Notes under the pieces: generated by a model
What the model saw: the letters and a program-made list of their open reading frames with translations, nothing else
Database searches by the model: none
Told to the model about the DNA's origin: nothing
Shown here: positions 1 to 8,690 of the stretch, piece by piece
Layout: each line of letters opens with the position of its first letter
How positions within the stretch are numbered: the first letter of the stretch is position 1
Program-made: the position numbers and the translations under genes
Source: Candidatus Ribeiella danica
GTDB taxonomy: Bacteria; Chloroflexota; Chloroflexia; Chloroflexales; Roseiflexaceae
DNA: 64,000 nucleotides
Reading direction: 5' to 3'
NCBI GenBank assembly: GCA_016717335.1
Contig: JADKFS010000018.1
Location: forward strand, 62,001-126,000

Positions 1-1840
1 CTACGACTTCCCGGTCGGCAAGGTGCCCTACCCGACGATCTTCGCCGGCTACTACGGCGGCAGCGACGGCTTCATCATCAGCGCCGGCACGGCGCACCCG
101 GCCGAGTCGTGGAAGTGGATCGAGTTCCTCTCGCGGCAGCAGACCAGCCAGCCGGGCCAGTTCGGCCCGGGCAGCATCCCGGCGCGGCAGTCGCTGGCCG
201 ATGAGGCCGGGTTCTGGAAAGATGTCGACGAGCAGACCGCCGCGGCCTACAAGTGGGCGATCGCCCACCCGGCGCCGCTGCCCGAGCGCACCCCCGACTA
301 CACGGTGTTTGGGGCGATCAGCAGCGCGCTCGAGATGGTGCTCGGCCAAGACAAGAAGGACCCGGTGAAGGCGCTCCAGGAAGCCCAGAAGCAGATGGAG
401 CAGCAGATCGCCGACGCCCAGACCACGCCGACCCCGACGCCGAACACCGGCCCGGTGACGGTGGCCACGCCCGAGCCGCAGGACGCGCCCGAGGGCGCCA
501 CGCTGGTCAAGTTTTCGTCGAACGCCTACAACCCGTCCGATCTGCGCCAGCTCTCGCGCGCGTTCCGCGACCAGCACCCCGAGATCTTCGTCGAGATCAA
601 GGCGACCGAGGTCTACACCGAGCCGCCGACGATGCAGCAGGTGGCTAAGACCAACGACTGCTTCGCCTGGTACACGCCGCCGCAGAGCGACGCCGACTTC
701 AGCGCGGTGCTGGATCTGCAGCCGCTGTTCGACGCCGACGCCAGCTTCCCGCAGAGCGACTTCCCGGCCGCGATGCTGGCGCCCTACCAGCGCAGCGGCG
801 GGCTGTTCGGCATGCCCTACGCCGCGACGCTGCGCACGCTGAACTACAACAAGACCGCGTTCGAGGCGGCCGGCATCAAGACGCCGGTCTACCAGTGGAA
901 GGCCGACGACTTTCTGGCGGCGGCCCAGGCGCTGACCAAGGGCGAGGGCGACAAGAGGCAGTACGGCTTCGTGTCGATCGGCGGCGTGCAGGATATGATG
1001 TTCTTCATCAACCAGTTCGGCGGCCAGATCGCCACCGGCAGCAGCCGAGAGACGCGCCCGAACTTCACCGACCCCAAGGTGATCGAGGGGATCAGGTGGT
1101 ACCTCGACCTGGCCGGCACTCACAAGGTGATGCCGCCGCTCAAGTTCTCGTATAGGCGCGACGACCAGGGCTTCGAGGACAAGTCCTACGAGATCGTGCA
1201 GAGCGGCCGCGCGGGCATGTGGTTCGACCAGGGCTACGGCATGTTCGGTGATGGCGGCGGCAAGCCGATCGGCGGCGGGCAGCCGCGCAACTTCGAGGTC
1301 GGCATCGCGCCGCTGCCGATCGGCGCCAACGGGCTGACCGGCGGCGACATCTACCTGCGCGGCTTCCATATCTCGGCGCAGTCGCAGCAGCCCCAGGCCT
1401 GCTGGGAGTGGATCAAGTTTTTGTCGGGCGACGCGCGCAATATGTACGGCGCCATCCCGGCCCGCAGCTCGCTGCTCAAGTCCGACGCGTTCATCAAGCA
1501 GGCCACGCCCGACACGATCGCGATCGCCGAGATCTACACCGACGCGCTCAAGCAGGCCAGCCGGCAGCCGAGCGCGGGCGGCGACCCGAACGCGTTCTAC
1601 AACTTCGACACCTACTGGTTCTTCAAGGCGCTGAGCGATGCGATCGACAAGAAGGTCGACCTGGAGCAGGGCCTGGCCGAGGCGCAGAAGTTCACCACCG
1701 CCTACATGGACTGCATGGAGCGGACGCCCAACAAGCCGGCCACCTGCGCCAACCAGACCGACCCGAGCTACCAGGGCTGGAGCACCGAAGATCCGCCCGA
1801 GAACCCCGGCCAGCCCGGCATCGCGGTGCCGCGCGGGTAG
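1..1840 (+). CDS. Tandem double extracellular solute-binding protein, 5'-truncated by window edge
   Basis: The reading frame is already open at base 2 (YDFPVGKVPYPT...), so the gene begins upstream of the window. The visible part holds the C-terminal lobe of one family-1 (CUT1 sugar type) solute-binding protein, with a GGSDGF stretch, an AESWKWIEFLS motif and a PARQSL motif, to about residue 135. A Thr/Pro-rich linker (TTPTPTPNTGP) follows, then a second and apparently complete binding-protein domain. That domain contains LFGMPYAATLRTLNYNK and repeats the same late motifs (ACWEWIKFLSG, IPARSSLL). Two complete binding modules on one chain is unusual, since the usual form is one lipoprotein of about 400-450 residues. 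The cell location should be the outer face of the membrane, but the signal peptide lies outside the window. No permease gene is visible beside it. The ligand is not predictable. Confidence 0.85.
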   Translation, partial: YDFPVGKVPYPTIFAGYYGGSDGFIISAGTAHPAESWKWIEFLSRQQTSQPGQFGPGSIPARQSLADEAGFWKDVDEQTAAAYKWAIAHPAPLPERTPDYTVFGAISSALEMVLGQDKKDPVKALQEAQKQMEQQIADAQTTPTPTPNTGPVTVATPEPQDAPEGATLVKFSSNAYNPSDLRQLSRAFRDQHPEIFVEIKATEVYTEPPTMQQVAKTNDCFAWYTPPQSDADFSAVLDLQPLFDADASFPQSDFPAAMLAPYQRSGGLFGMPYAATLRTLNYNKTAFEAAGIKTPVYQWKADDFLAAAQALTKGEGDKRQYGFVSIGGVQDMMFFINQFGGQIATGSSRETRPNFTDPKVIEGIRWYLDLAGTHKVMPPLKFSYRRDDQGFEDKSYEIVQSGRAGMWFDQGYGMFGDGGGKPIGGGQPRNFEVGIAPLPIGANGLTGGDIYLRGFHISAQSQQPQACWEWIKFLSGDARNMYGAIPARSSLLKSDAFIKQATPDTIAIAEIYTDALKQASRQPSAGGDPNAFYNFDTYWFFKALSDAIDKKVDLEQGLAEAQKFTTAYMDCMERTPNKPATCANQTDPSYQGWSTEDPPENPGQPGIAVPRG

Positions 1841-1851
1841 GTCCAGGCGGC

Positions 1852-1922
1852 GGGGGCCGCAGGCCCCCGAGCATTATTCTTTGCGCTCGTGTTCGCGACG
1901 AAGCCGCGAACACGAGCGCAAA
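1852..1922. repeat. Two hairpins between SBP and HlyD genes
   Basis: A 7-bp GGGGGCC stem with loop GCA spans 1852-1868. A perfect 18-bp stem follows (left arm 1880-1897, 7-nt loop ACGAAGC, right arm 1905-1922). Neither is followed by a clear T-run. They lie 12 bp after the stop of the binding protein and about 28 bp before the next start, so they could act as a 3' mRNA stabiliser or weak terminator. Confidence 0.75.
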
Positions 1923-1949
1923 AGCGAAGCCTTGTCAAGAGAAACAACG

Positions 1950-3566
1950 ATGAAACACCACCTGAGACGTTTGTGCGCCGCGCTGCTGCTACTGCCGCTG
2001 CTGGCGGCCTGCGGCGCGCCGCAGGCCGCGCAGCGCGAGGAGCCGACCCCCACGCCGCTGCCGCCCGACCCGGCGCTCGAGCGCCCGACCTACACCGTCG
2101 AGCGCGGCGCGCTCGACCGCGTGCTCAGCATCAACGGGCGCGTGACGCCGGTCGACCTGACGCGCCTCTCGTTCAAGCGCGAGGGCCGGGTCGAGACCGT
2201 CAGCGTCAAGCGCGGCGATACGGTCAAGCAGGGCGACCTGCTGGCCGAGCTGCAGCAGGCCGACGAGATCGACACCCTGCGCCAGGAGGAGGACGCGCTC
2301 GTCCAGGCCAAGCGCGACCTCGAGAACGCCCGCAAGGCGCAGGCCAAGAAGATCCAGCAGGCCGAGCTCGACCTGGATCAGGCCAACGAGGACCTGGCGC
2401 TGGTGCTGCCCGGCGGCGAGAGCGACCCGATCCGCAAGGCCCAGCAGGATCTCGAGGACGCCCGCCGCGCCGCGCAGGAGGCATCCGACAGCGGCTCGGA
2501 GGCCAAGACCGGCGCCGAGTACAGCCTGCTCAAGGCCGCCGAGGCGCTGCAGGACTCCCAGAAGGCGCGCGACAAGGCTTTCTGGAAGAACGACTGGGCC
2601 CAGAAGTACGGCACCGACCCGGATAACCCCTACAGCGTCGACCCGGTCACCGGCAAGCGGACCCCGAACAAGCTGACCGACGAGCAGAAGCAGGTCTTCG
2701 CGGACACGCTGACGCAGGCCGAGCGGTCGCTGCGCGAGGCCGAGCGCGCGGTCGAGGCCGCCAAGCGCGACCTCGAGAAGGCCCGCGCCGACGAGATCGT
2801 CAAGAACGACGACTCCGGCAAGAAGGTCCAGGAGGCCCAGCGCAAGCTCGACAGCCTGATCGGCGGCAAGGGCAACAAAGAGCTGATCGCCGCGCAGCGC
2901 AAGGTCGAGCAGGCCCGGCTCGCGCTCGACGAGGCCAAGACCGAGACGTTCAACTCCGAGATGAAGGCCGTCGAGAACGCGCAGCGCCAGGTCGACAAGG
3001 CCAAGAAGAAGGTCGAGGACGGGCGGATCGTGGCCTCGCAGAACGGCGAGCTGCTGGCGCTCTCGATCTCGGAGGGCGACAACGTTACGGCCTTCGACCC
3101 GGTGATCGAGATCGCCGACCCGTCGCAGCTGGAGGTGGCCGCCGAGCTGGGCGCCGAGCAGATGAAGCAGCTGGCCGAGGGCCAGCCGGCCGAGATCGCG
3201 CTGCTGTCGCGGCCCGACGTGCCGCTGCCGGCGATCATCCGCCAGATGCCCGCGCCCTACGGCTCGGGCGGCAGCGGCGCGGTGCAGGAGCAGGATCGCA
3301 CCACCCGCTTCAAGCTGCTCGACCTGAAGGGCCAGGCGGTCGAGGCCGGCGTCACGATCGTCAAGATCAAGATCGTGCTCGAGCACAAGGACAGCGTCCT
3401 GTGGCTGCCGCCCGACGCCATCCGCGCCTTCGAGGGCCGCCGCTTCGTCGTGGTGCGCACGGGCGACCGCGAGCGACGGGTGACGATCAAGACCGGCATC
3501 GAGACCGACGATAAGGTCGAGATCATCGAGGGCCTGAAGCAGGGCGACGTGGTCGTCGGCCAATGA
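1950..3566 (+). CDS. Lipoprotein periplasmic-adaptor (HlyD/MacA-like) subunit of an ABC efflux system
   Basis: 538 residues. The start at 1950 is chosen because it gives a typical lipoprotein signal, with a basic N-terminus, a Leu-rich core and lipobox LLAAC near residue 20. The longer open frame upstream reads through the preceding hairpins. After a Pro-rich linker comes the first half of a biotinyl-lipoyl-like domain (VSVKRGDTVKQGDLLAEL). It is followed by a very long Ala/Glu/Lys/Arg coiled-coil hairpin (about residues 90-360), then the second half of the lipoyl fold (QNGELLALSISEGDNV) and a beta-barrel with C-terminal membrane-proximal domain. Such adaptors link an ABC permease to the cell envelope. 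The FtsX permease and two ATPases follow on the same strand, so it very likely forms one export complex with them. Confidence 0.88.
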   Translation: MKHHLRRLCAALLLLPLLAACGAPQAAQREEPTPTPLPPDPALERPTYTVERGALDRVLSINGRVTPVDLTRLSFKREGRVETVSVKRGDTVKQGDLLAELQQADEIDTLRQEEDALVQAKRDLENARKAQAKKIQQAELDLDQANEDLALVLPGGESDPIRKAQQDLEDARRAAQEASDSGSEAKTGAEYSLLKAAEALQDSQKARDKAFWKNDWAQKYGTDPDNPYSVDPVTGKRTPNKLTDEQKQVFADTLTQAERSLREAERAVEAAKRDLEKARADEIVKNDDSGKKVQEAQRKLDSLIGGKGNKELIAAQRKVEQARLALDEAKTETFNSEMKAVENAQRQVDKAKKKVEDGRIVASQNGELLALSISEGDNVTAFDPVIEIADPSQLEVAAELGAEQMKQLAEGQPAEIALLSRPDVPLPAIIRQMPAPYGSGGSGAVQEQDRTTRFKLLDLKGQAVEAGVTIVKIKIVLEHKDSVLWLPPDAIRAFEGRRFVVVRTGDRERRVTIKTGIETDDKVEIIEGLKQGDVVVGQ

Positions 3567-3569
3567 GAC

Positions 3570-3654
3570 TGACAAGGTGACACGATGACAAGATGACAAG
3601 GTGAGGGTCGATTCCTTCTCACCCTGTCACCCACTCACCCTGTCACCTTGTCAG
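3570..3654. repeat. Inverted arrays of 8-bp repeats
   Basis: The left arm consists of degenerate octamers (GACAAGGT, GACACGAT, GACAAGAT) directly after the HlyD stop. The right arm carries the complementary octamers (CTCACCCT, GTCACCCA, GTCACCTT). The whole intergenic gap up to the FtsX start is this imperfect hairpin. Confidence 0.7.
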
Positions 3655-3664
3655 AGATGAAACT

Positions 3665-6553
3665 ATGCTGAATGTGTTGCTTACAATCCTATCGGTCCTG
3701 ACGACCGCGCTGCGGCGCCTGCGCGCGAACCTGGGGCTGGCGCTCTGCGCGCTGGTGGCCCTGCTGGCGGCGGTCGCGCTCTCGGTGAGCATCCCGGTCT
3801 ACGCCGAGGGCGCCAGCCTGCGCCTGCTCCAGAGCACGCTCGCCCGCCAGGAGCAGCAGACCAAGCGCTCGGCCTTCGCGCTGCTGTTTCGCTACATCGG
3901 CTCGACCAAGGGCGCGCTGGAGTGGGAGCGCGTGCAGCCGCTCGACGAGTTCATCGGCGGGGCCGGGCTGGCGCGGCTGCAGCTGCCCGCGCGCACCCTG
4001 GCGCGGCACGTCCGCACCGACCCGCTGCGGATGCTGCTGCCGCCCTCGGCCGGCGCGCAGAATCCGTTCCTCAAGAACGTCACGCTCGGCTTCCTGAGCG
4101 GGATGGACCAGCAGATCACGATCGTCGACGGCGCCGCGCCGAAGCCCAGCGCCGAGCCGATCAAGCAGGGCGGCAACAGCAAGCCCGCGCCGATCGAGGT
4201 CATGCTCATGCGCGACCTGGCCGACGAGATCGGGATCAACGTCGGCGACGAGTTCTCGCTGGTCGGCACGATCGGCGGGCGGGTCGCCTCGATCCCCATC
4301 CGCGTCACCGGGCTGTGGGCGCCGGTCAGCGCGAGCGACCCGGCCTGGTTCTACCCGCCCTCGGCGCTCAAGGACGTGGTGCTGGCGCCCGAGGCGACCT
4401 TCACCGGCCCGGTCGCCGCGCTGCTCAAGAACGAGGTCGGCCTGGCGCTCTGGTTCGCGCGGCTGGACGGGCGCAACCTGTCCGCCGCGCAGGCCGCGCC
4501 GCTGCTCGCGCGGATCGACAGCGTCAGCGCGCAGGCCGCCGGGCTGGTGCCGGGGCTCAAGCTCGAGCAGAGCCCGCGCGAATCGCTGGCGCGCTACCGG
4601 CAGGAGGCCCAGGCGCTCACGCTGCAGCTGTTCGTCTTCAGCGCGCCGATCCTCGGCCTGGTGCTCTACTTCGCCGGCCTGGTCGCGGCGCTGCTGGTCA
4701 ACCGCCAGCGCGGCGAGATCGCGCTGCTGAAGACCCGCGGCGTGCGCAACGTCCAGATCCTCGGCATCTACGTGGTCGAGTGGCTGATCCTCGGCGCGAT
4801 CGCGCTGGCGGCCGGGCCGACGCTCGGGCTCGGGTTCGCCGCGTTCATGGGCCGCACCCAGTCGTTCCTGCAGCTCAGCGCCGACGCGCCGGCCCTGCCG
4901 CTCACGCTGACCTGGCAGAGCCTGCAGTTCGGCGTGATCGCGGTGGCGCTGGCGATGGCGGCCGCGCTCATCCCGGCGCTGGTGGCCTCGCGCCGCACGC
5001 TGGTGGACGAGCAGCAGCAGGCGGCTCGCTCGCTGCGCCCGCCGTTCTGGCAGCGCCTGTTCCTCGACGTCCTGCTGCTCATCCCCTCGGCCTACGGCAT
5101 CTACCAGCTGCGCCGCACCGGCGGCCTGCAGCTCGGCGCCGCGCGCGGCGCCGACCCGTTCAACAACCCGCTGCTGCTGCTGCTGCCGCTGCTGTTCTGC
5201 TTCGCGCTCGGCCTGCTGGCGGTGCGCCTGATCCCGCTGCTGCTGGAGCTGCTGGCCCGGCTGGCCCGGCGCCCCAGCTGGGTCGCCCCGCTGGTGGCGC
5301 TGCGCACGCTGGCGCGCCAGCCGGGCGCCTACCGCGGCCCGCTGCTGCTGCTGATCCTCACGCTCAGCCTGGCCGCCTTCAGCGCCTCGATGGCCGCCTC
5401 GCTCGACAGCGCCCTGCGCACCGCGATCGGCTACCAGATCGGCGCCCAGACCCAGCTGCTCGAGACCGGCGAGAGCACCGAGCAGCCCGGCGGCAGCCAG
5501 CCGCAGCCGCCGCCGAAAAAGGACATCCAGGAGGAGCCGCGCTTCCTGTTCGTGCCGGTCAGCGACCACCTCGACGTGCCGGGCGTCACGGCCGCGACTC
5601 GCGTCGGCACCTACGACGATGTCAGCCTGCAGCTCGGCGGCGCGAGCGCGCGCGCCCAGCTGGTCGGGATCGACCGAGTCGACTTCCCCAAGGTCGTCCC
5701 GCGCTTCGACAGCGCGTGGGGCGGCGGGCAGTCGCTCGGCGCGCTGATGAACCTGCTGGCGCAGAACTACGACGGCGTGCTGGTCTCCAGGGACGTGCTG
5801 TCCAAGGGCGTCAAGATCGGCGACGCGCTGCCGGCGCTGGTGCGCATCGCGGATGACCAGCGGCAGGTCAGCTTCAAGATCATCGGCGCGATCGACCTGT
5901 GGCCCGGCTTCTACCCGCAGGACGGGCCGATCGTCGTGGCGAACCTGGACTACATCTTCGACGAGATGAGCGGCCAGTATCCCTACGACGTCTGGATCGC
6001 GCGCGAGCCGGGCGCGACGATCGACGAGATCAGCGCGGGCGTGCGCGGCAAAGGCATCTCACTGGTAGATGTGCGCGACGCCGCCACGCTGATCGCCGAG
6101 GAGCAGACCCAGCCGAAGCGCCAGGGGCTGTTCGGCCTGCTGTCGGTCGGCTTCATCGCCGCCGGCGCGCTGACGCTGCTGGGCTTCCTGCTCTCGGCGC
6201 TAATCACCGCGCGGCGGCGCGCGATCGAGCTGGGCGTGCTGCGCGCGCTGGGCATGTCGGGCGCGCAGGTCGCGGCCGAGCTGGTGATCGAGCAGGTGCT
6301 GCTGGTGGCCGCCGGCGTCGGCGCCGGCACCGGGATCGGCCTGCTGGCGGCACAGCTGGTCGTGCCGCTGCTGCAGGTTGGCGCGGGCCCGCACCCCGGC
6401 GTGCCGGCCGTCCCGCCGCAGATCGCCTGGGGCCAGGTCTCGCTGATCTATCTGGTCTTCGCCGCGGCGCTGCTGCTGACGCTGCTGGCGCTCTCGTGGA
6501 CGCTCGGCCGCATGAAGCTGTTCCAGGCCGTGAAGCTTGGCGACGCCAATTAG
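3665..6553 (+). CDS. Large FtsX-family ABC transporter permease
   Basis: 962 residues, with ATG at 3665 following GAGATGAAACT. An N-terminal membrane anchor (about residues 20-45) precedes an extracytoplasmic MacB-like periplasmic domain (about 50-310). A first FtsX core of four membrane helices with an internal linker (about 320-600) follows, then a second extracytoplasmic domain (about 600-800) and a second FtsX core (about 815-960). The motif NRQRGEIALLKTRGVRNVQI in core 1 and RRRAIELGVLRALGMSGAQV in core 2 are the standard FtsX cytoplasmic coupling sequences. A duplicated FtsX permease works as a pseudo-dimer with a MacB/LolD-type ATPase, and two such ATPase genes lie directly downstream. 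The substrate is unknown: mechanotransmission-type exporters of this class handle lipoproteins, peptides or antibiotics. Confidence 0.92.
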   Translation: MLNVLLTILSVLTTALRRLRANLGLALCALVALLAAVALSVSIPVYAEGASLRLLQSTLARQEQQTKRSAFALLFRYIGSTKGALEWERVQPLDEFIGGAGLARLQLPARTLARHVRTDPLRMLLPPSAGAQNPFLKNVTLGFLSGMDQQITIVDGAAPKPSAEPIKQGGNSKPAPIEVMLMRDLADEIGINVGDEFSLVGTIGGRVASIPIRVTGLWAPVSASDPAWFYPPSALKDVVLAPEATFTGPVAALLKNEVGLALWFARLDGRNLSAAQAAPLLARIDSVSAQAAGLVPGLKLEQSPRESLARYRQEAQALTLQLFVFSAPILGLVLYFAGLVAALLVNRQRGEIALLKTRGVRNVQILGIYVVEWLILGAIALAAGPTLGLGFAAFMGRTQSFLQLSADAPALPLTLTWQSLQFGVIAVALAMAAALIPALVASRRTLVDEQQQAARSLRPPFWQRLFLDVLLLIPSAYGIYQLRRTGGLQLGAARGADPFNNPLLLLLPLLFCFALGLLAVRLIPLLLELLARLARRPSWVAPLVALRTLARQPGAYRGPLLLLILTLSLAAFSASMAASLDSALRTAIGYQIGAQTQLLETGESTEQPGGSQPQPPPKKDIQEEPRFLFVPVSDHLDVPGVTAATRVGTYDDVSLQLGGASARAQLVGIDRVDFPKVVPRFDSAWGGGQSLGALMNLLAQNYDGVLVSRDVLSKGVKIGDALPALVRIADDQRQVSFKIIGAIDLWPGFYPQDGPIVVANLDYIFDEMSGQYPYDVWIAREPGATIDEISAGVRGKGISLVDVRDAATLIAEEQTQPKRQGLFGLLSVGFIAAGALTLLGFLLSALITARRRAIELGVLRALGMSGAQVAAELVIEQVLLVAAGVGAGTGIGLLAAQLVVPLLQVGAGPHPGVPAVPPQIAWGQVSLIYLVFAAALLLTLLALSWTLGRMKLFQAVKLGDAN

Positions 6554-6556
6554 AAG

Positions 6557-6630
6557 TTTTGAGTGCTGAGTGCTGAGTTCTAAGTTGCTCAACCCCGAAC
6601 TCAAAACTCAAAACTCAAAACTCAAAACTA
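6557..6630. repeat. Inverted heptamer array (GAGTGCT / AACTCAA units)
   Basis: Tandem 7-bp units (GAGTGCT-type) just after the FtsX stop are followed by tandem AACTCAA units ending 3 bp before the next ATG. The second set is roughly the complement of the first (TTGAGTT), giving a heptad-periodic hairpin that fills the gap. See the heptamer finding. Confidence 0.85.
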
Positions 6631-6633
6631 ACA

Positions 6634-7704
6634 ATGAGCGAACGAAACGACGAGCACTTCATCATCGCATCCGGCCTGGTCAAGATCTTCCAGGTGGCCG
6701 GGCTGGAGGTCGTGGCGCTGCAGGGGCTGGACATCGAGATCGCGCGCGGCGAGATGCTGGCGCTGATCGGGCCGTCCGGCTCGGGCAAGTCGACCTTCCT
6801 GAGCGCGCTGGGCGGGCTCGACCGGCCCTCGGCCGGCCGGCTGGAGGTCGACGGCCAGAGCCTGCTGAAGTTCAGCCAGGCCGAGCTGACCACCTACCGC
6901 CGCGACCAGGTCGGGTTCGTCTGGCAGCAGACCACCCGCAACCTGCTGCCGTACCTGAGCGCGCGCGCGAACGTCGAGCTACTGATGACGCTGGCCGGCC
7001 GCGGCGCGCGCGAGCGGCGCGGCTGGGCCGACGAGCTGCTCGCGGCCGTCGGCATGACCGAGTACGCCGGCCAGAAGCCGACCCAGCTCTCGGGCGGGCA
7101 GCAGCAGCGCGTCGCGATCGCCTGCGCACTGGCCAACAAGCCCAAGATCCTGCTGGCCGACGAGCCGACCGGCGAGGTCGACTGGCCGACCGCCCAGATG
7201 ATCCTCAAGCTGCTGCACGACCTGCGCGACCGCTACCGGCTGACGATCGTGCTGGTGACGCACGACCCGCGCGTGGCCGAGCAGGCCGACCGCGTGATCG
7301 CGATCCGCGACGGGCGGACCAGCACCGAGACGATACGCATGACCGAAGACGAAAGACGAAAGACGAAAGACGAAGGGGCAGCAGCTCAGAATGATCCTTT
7401 GTCCTTGGTCGTTGGTCGTTCGTCCTCCCAGGAGCTGGTCGTGCTCGACAGCGCCGGGCGGCTGCAGATCCCGGGCGAGCAGCGCGCGCGCGCGGGGATC
7501 GGCAGGCGCGCGAAGATCGAGCTGGTCGACGGCGGCATTCTGATCCGCCCGAGCGACGAGGACCGCGCCGACGCGGCCGAGGCGCCCGCCGACGACGACT
7601 CCGTGGCGAGCTACCGCAGCCTGTACAGCGGCGATCTCCCGCAGGCGCCGAAGAACGGCAAGGCGAACGGCAGGGGCTGGTGGAAGCCGCGGAGAGCCAA
7701 GTAG
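6634..7704 (+). CDS. ABC transporter ATPase (MacB/LolD type) with C-terminal AbrB/SpoVT-like domain
   Basis: 356 residues, ATG at 6634. Residues 1-230 form a complete LolD/MacB-type nucleotide-binding domain: Walker A GPSGSGKST, signature LSGGQQQRV, Walker B ILLADEPTGEVD and the H-loop VTHDPR. The family normally ends near residue 230. Here the chain continues through about 29 residues coded by an in-frame heptamer hairpin (7341-7428). It then enters a segment of about 43 residues (VLDSAGRLQIPGEQRARAGI..., ending ILIRPSDED) that reads like a swapped-hairpin AbrB/SpoVT/MazE DNA-binding domain. A charged Lys/Arg-rich tail closes the protein. The AbrB-like tail suggests either autoregulation by a transporter ATPase or a structural add-on. 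The gene sits between the FtsX permease and a second ATPase. Confidence 0.9.
   Translation: MSERNDEHFIIASGLVKIFQVAGLEVVALQGLDIEIARGEMLALIGPSGSGKSTFLSALGGLDRPSAGRLEVDGQSLLKFSQAELTTYRRDQVGFVWQQTTRNLLPYLSARANVELLMTLAGRGARERRGWADELLAAVGMTEYAGQKPTQLSGGQQQRVAIACALANKPKILLADEPTGEVDWPTAQMILKLLHDLRDRYRLTIVLVTHDPRVAEQADRVIAIRDGRTSTETIRMTEDERRKTKDEGAAAQNDPLSLVVGRSSSQELVVLDSAGRLQIPGEQRARAGIGRRAKIELVDGGILIRPSDEDRADAAEAPADDDSVASYRSLYSGDLPQAPKNGKANGRGWWKPRRAK
7341..7428. repeat. In-frame heptamer hairpin inside the ABC-AbrB gene
   Basis: The left arm has GACGAAA units repeated about four times. The right arm has GGTCGTT / GGTCCTT-like units, which are partly complementary. The element stays open in the ABC frame and encodes a low-complexity Arg/Lys/Glu linker at residues 236-265. 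Confidence 0.85.
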
Positions 7705-7740
7705 GCGATGGGGCGACGGGGCAATCAGGCAACACGCGAT

Positions 7741-7780
7741 AAGCCCAAGCCCCACGTCCCAAGCCCCACGTCCCAAGCCC
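7741..7780. repeat. 14-bp (2x7) tandem repeat
   Basis: The unit AAGCCCCACGTCCC is tandemly repeated in the gap between the two ATPase genes. It is built from two heptads, in keeping with the other 7-bp arrays in this window. Confidence 0.8.
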
Positions 7781-7798
7781 GAACAAGGCAAAAGACAT

Positions 7799-8512
7799 AT
7801 GACCACTGACGACATCGTGATCGACGTAGAGCAGCTCGAGCGAACCTTTTCGGTCAGCGAGCGCAAGGTCAAGGCGCTGCGCAGCGTGGACATGCGGATC
7901 GCGCGCGGCTCCTTTGTGGTGCTGATGGGCCCGAGCGGCAGCGGCAAGACCACGCTGCTGAACATTATCGGCGGGCTCGACCAGCCGACCGCCGGCGTCG
8001 TCGCGGTCGAGGGGCGCCGGCTCGACCAGCTGAGCGGCGAAGACCTGGCGGCGCTGCGCCGGCGGATCGGCTTCATCTTCCAGAGCTTCGCGCTCATGCC
8101 CACAGCCTCGGCCTACGAGAACGTTGAGCTGGGGCTGCGGCTCTCGGGCGGCGTGCCGCGCCGCGAGTGGGACGCGCGCATCCGCCGCTGCCTCGGCGCG
8201 GTCGGGCTGACCGCCTGGATCGACCACCGGCCCTACGAGATGAGCGGCGGGCAGCAGCAGCGCGTCGCGATCGCGCGCGCCCTGGCGATCCGCCCCGCGA
8301 TCATCCTGGCCGACGAGCCGACCGGCGACCTCGACAGCAAGACCGGCGAGCAGGTGCTCGGGCTGCTGCGCGAGCTGACCGACCACGAGGGCGTCACGCT
8401 GCTGATGGCGACCCACGACCCCGCCGCGGCCGAGTTCGCGACCGACCTGTACCAGCTGCGCGATGGCCTGATCGCCTCGCGCGAGCTGCGCCGCGCGAAC
8501 GTGCCTGCCTAG
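7799..8512 (+). CDS. ABC transporter ATPase, MacB/LolD type
   Basis: 237 residues, the normal length for the family. Walker A is GPSGSGKTT (about residue 43), the signature MSGGQQQRV has Met for the usual Leu, and Walker B is IILADEPTGDLDS followed by MATHDP at the H-loop. It energises an FtsX-type permease. With the previous ATPase it gives two different nucleotide-binding subunits for the two FtsX halves at 3665-6553, so a heteromeric ATPase pair is plausible. It is the last gene of the export cluster that starts with the HlyD adaptor. A strong stem-loop follows at 8544. Confidence 0.93.
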   Translation: MTTDDIVIDVEQLERTFSVSERKVKALRSVDMRIARGSFVVLMGPSGSGKTTLLNIIGGLDQPTAGVVAVEGRRLDQLSGEDLAALRRRIGFIFQSFALMPTASAYENVELGLRLSGGVPRREWDARIRRCLGAVGLTAWIDHRPYEMSGGQQQRVAIARALAIRPAIILADEPTGDLDSKTGEQVLGLLRELTDHEGVTLLMATHDPAAAEFATDLYQLRDGLIASRELRRANVPA

Positions 8513-8543
8513 TAATCAACCACAGTGCTGCTGCTGGGGAGGT

Positions 8544-8568
8544 GTGGGGGCGGCTTCGCCGCCCCCAC
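8544..8568. terminator. Candidate terminator stem-loop after the export operon
   Basis: An 11-bp perfect stem GTGGGGGCGGC with loop TTC is followed by ACTTCATCGTTTATT, which is only moderately T-rich. It lies 32 bp after the stop of the second ATPase and before the independently expressed DUF2231 gene. Confidence 0.6.
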
Positions 8569-8690
8569 TTCATCGTTTATTAACATTGGATCGCTATAGT
8601 GTGGATGTGCGGATCGCGACGTCGCGTGAAAACGCCCGTCGCCGAGCGGTTCCGTCGTAGCCAGCAACCAGAGACATCTAGGAGGAAACC

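Noticed and set aside
1638..1949. Upstream extension of the HlyD adaptor ORF
   Set aside because: It overlaps the preceding binding-protein gene in another frame and runs through two hairpins. The lipoprotein signal starts at 1950.
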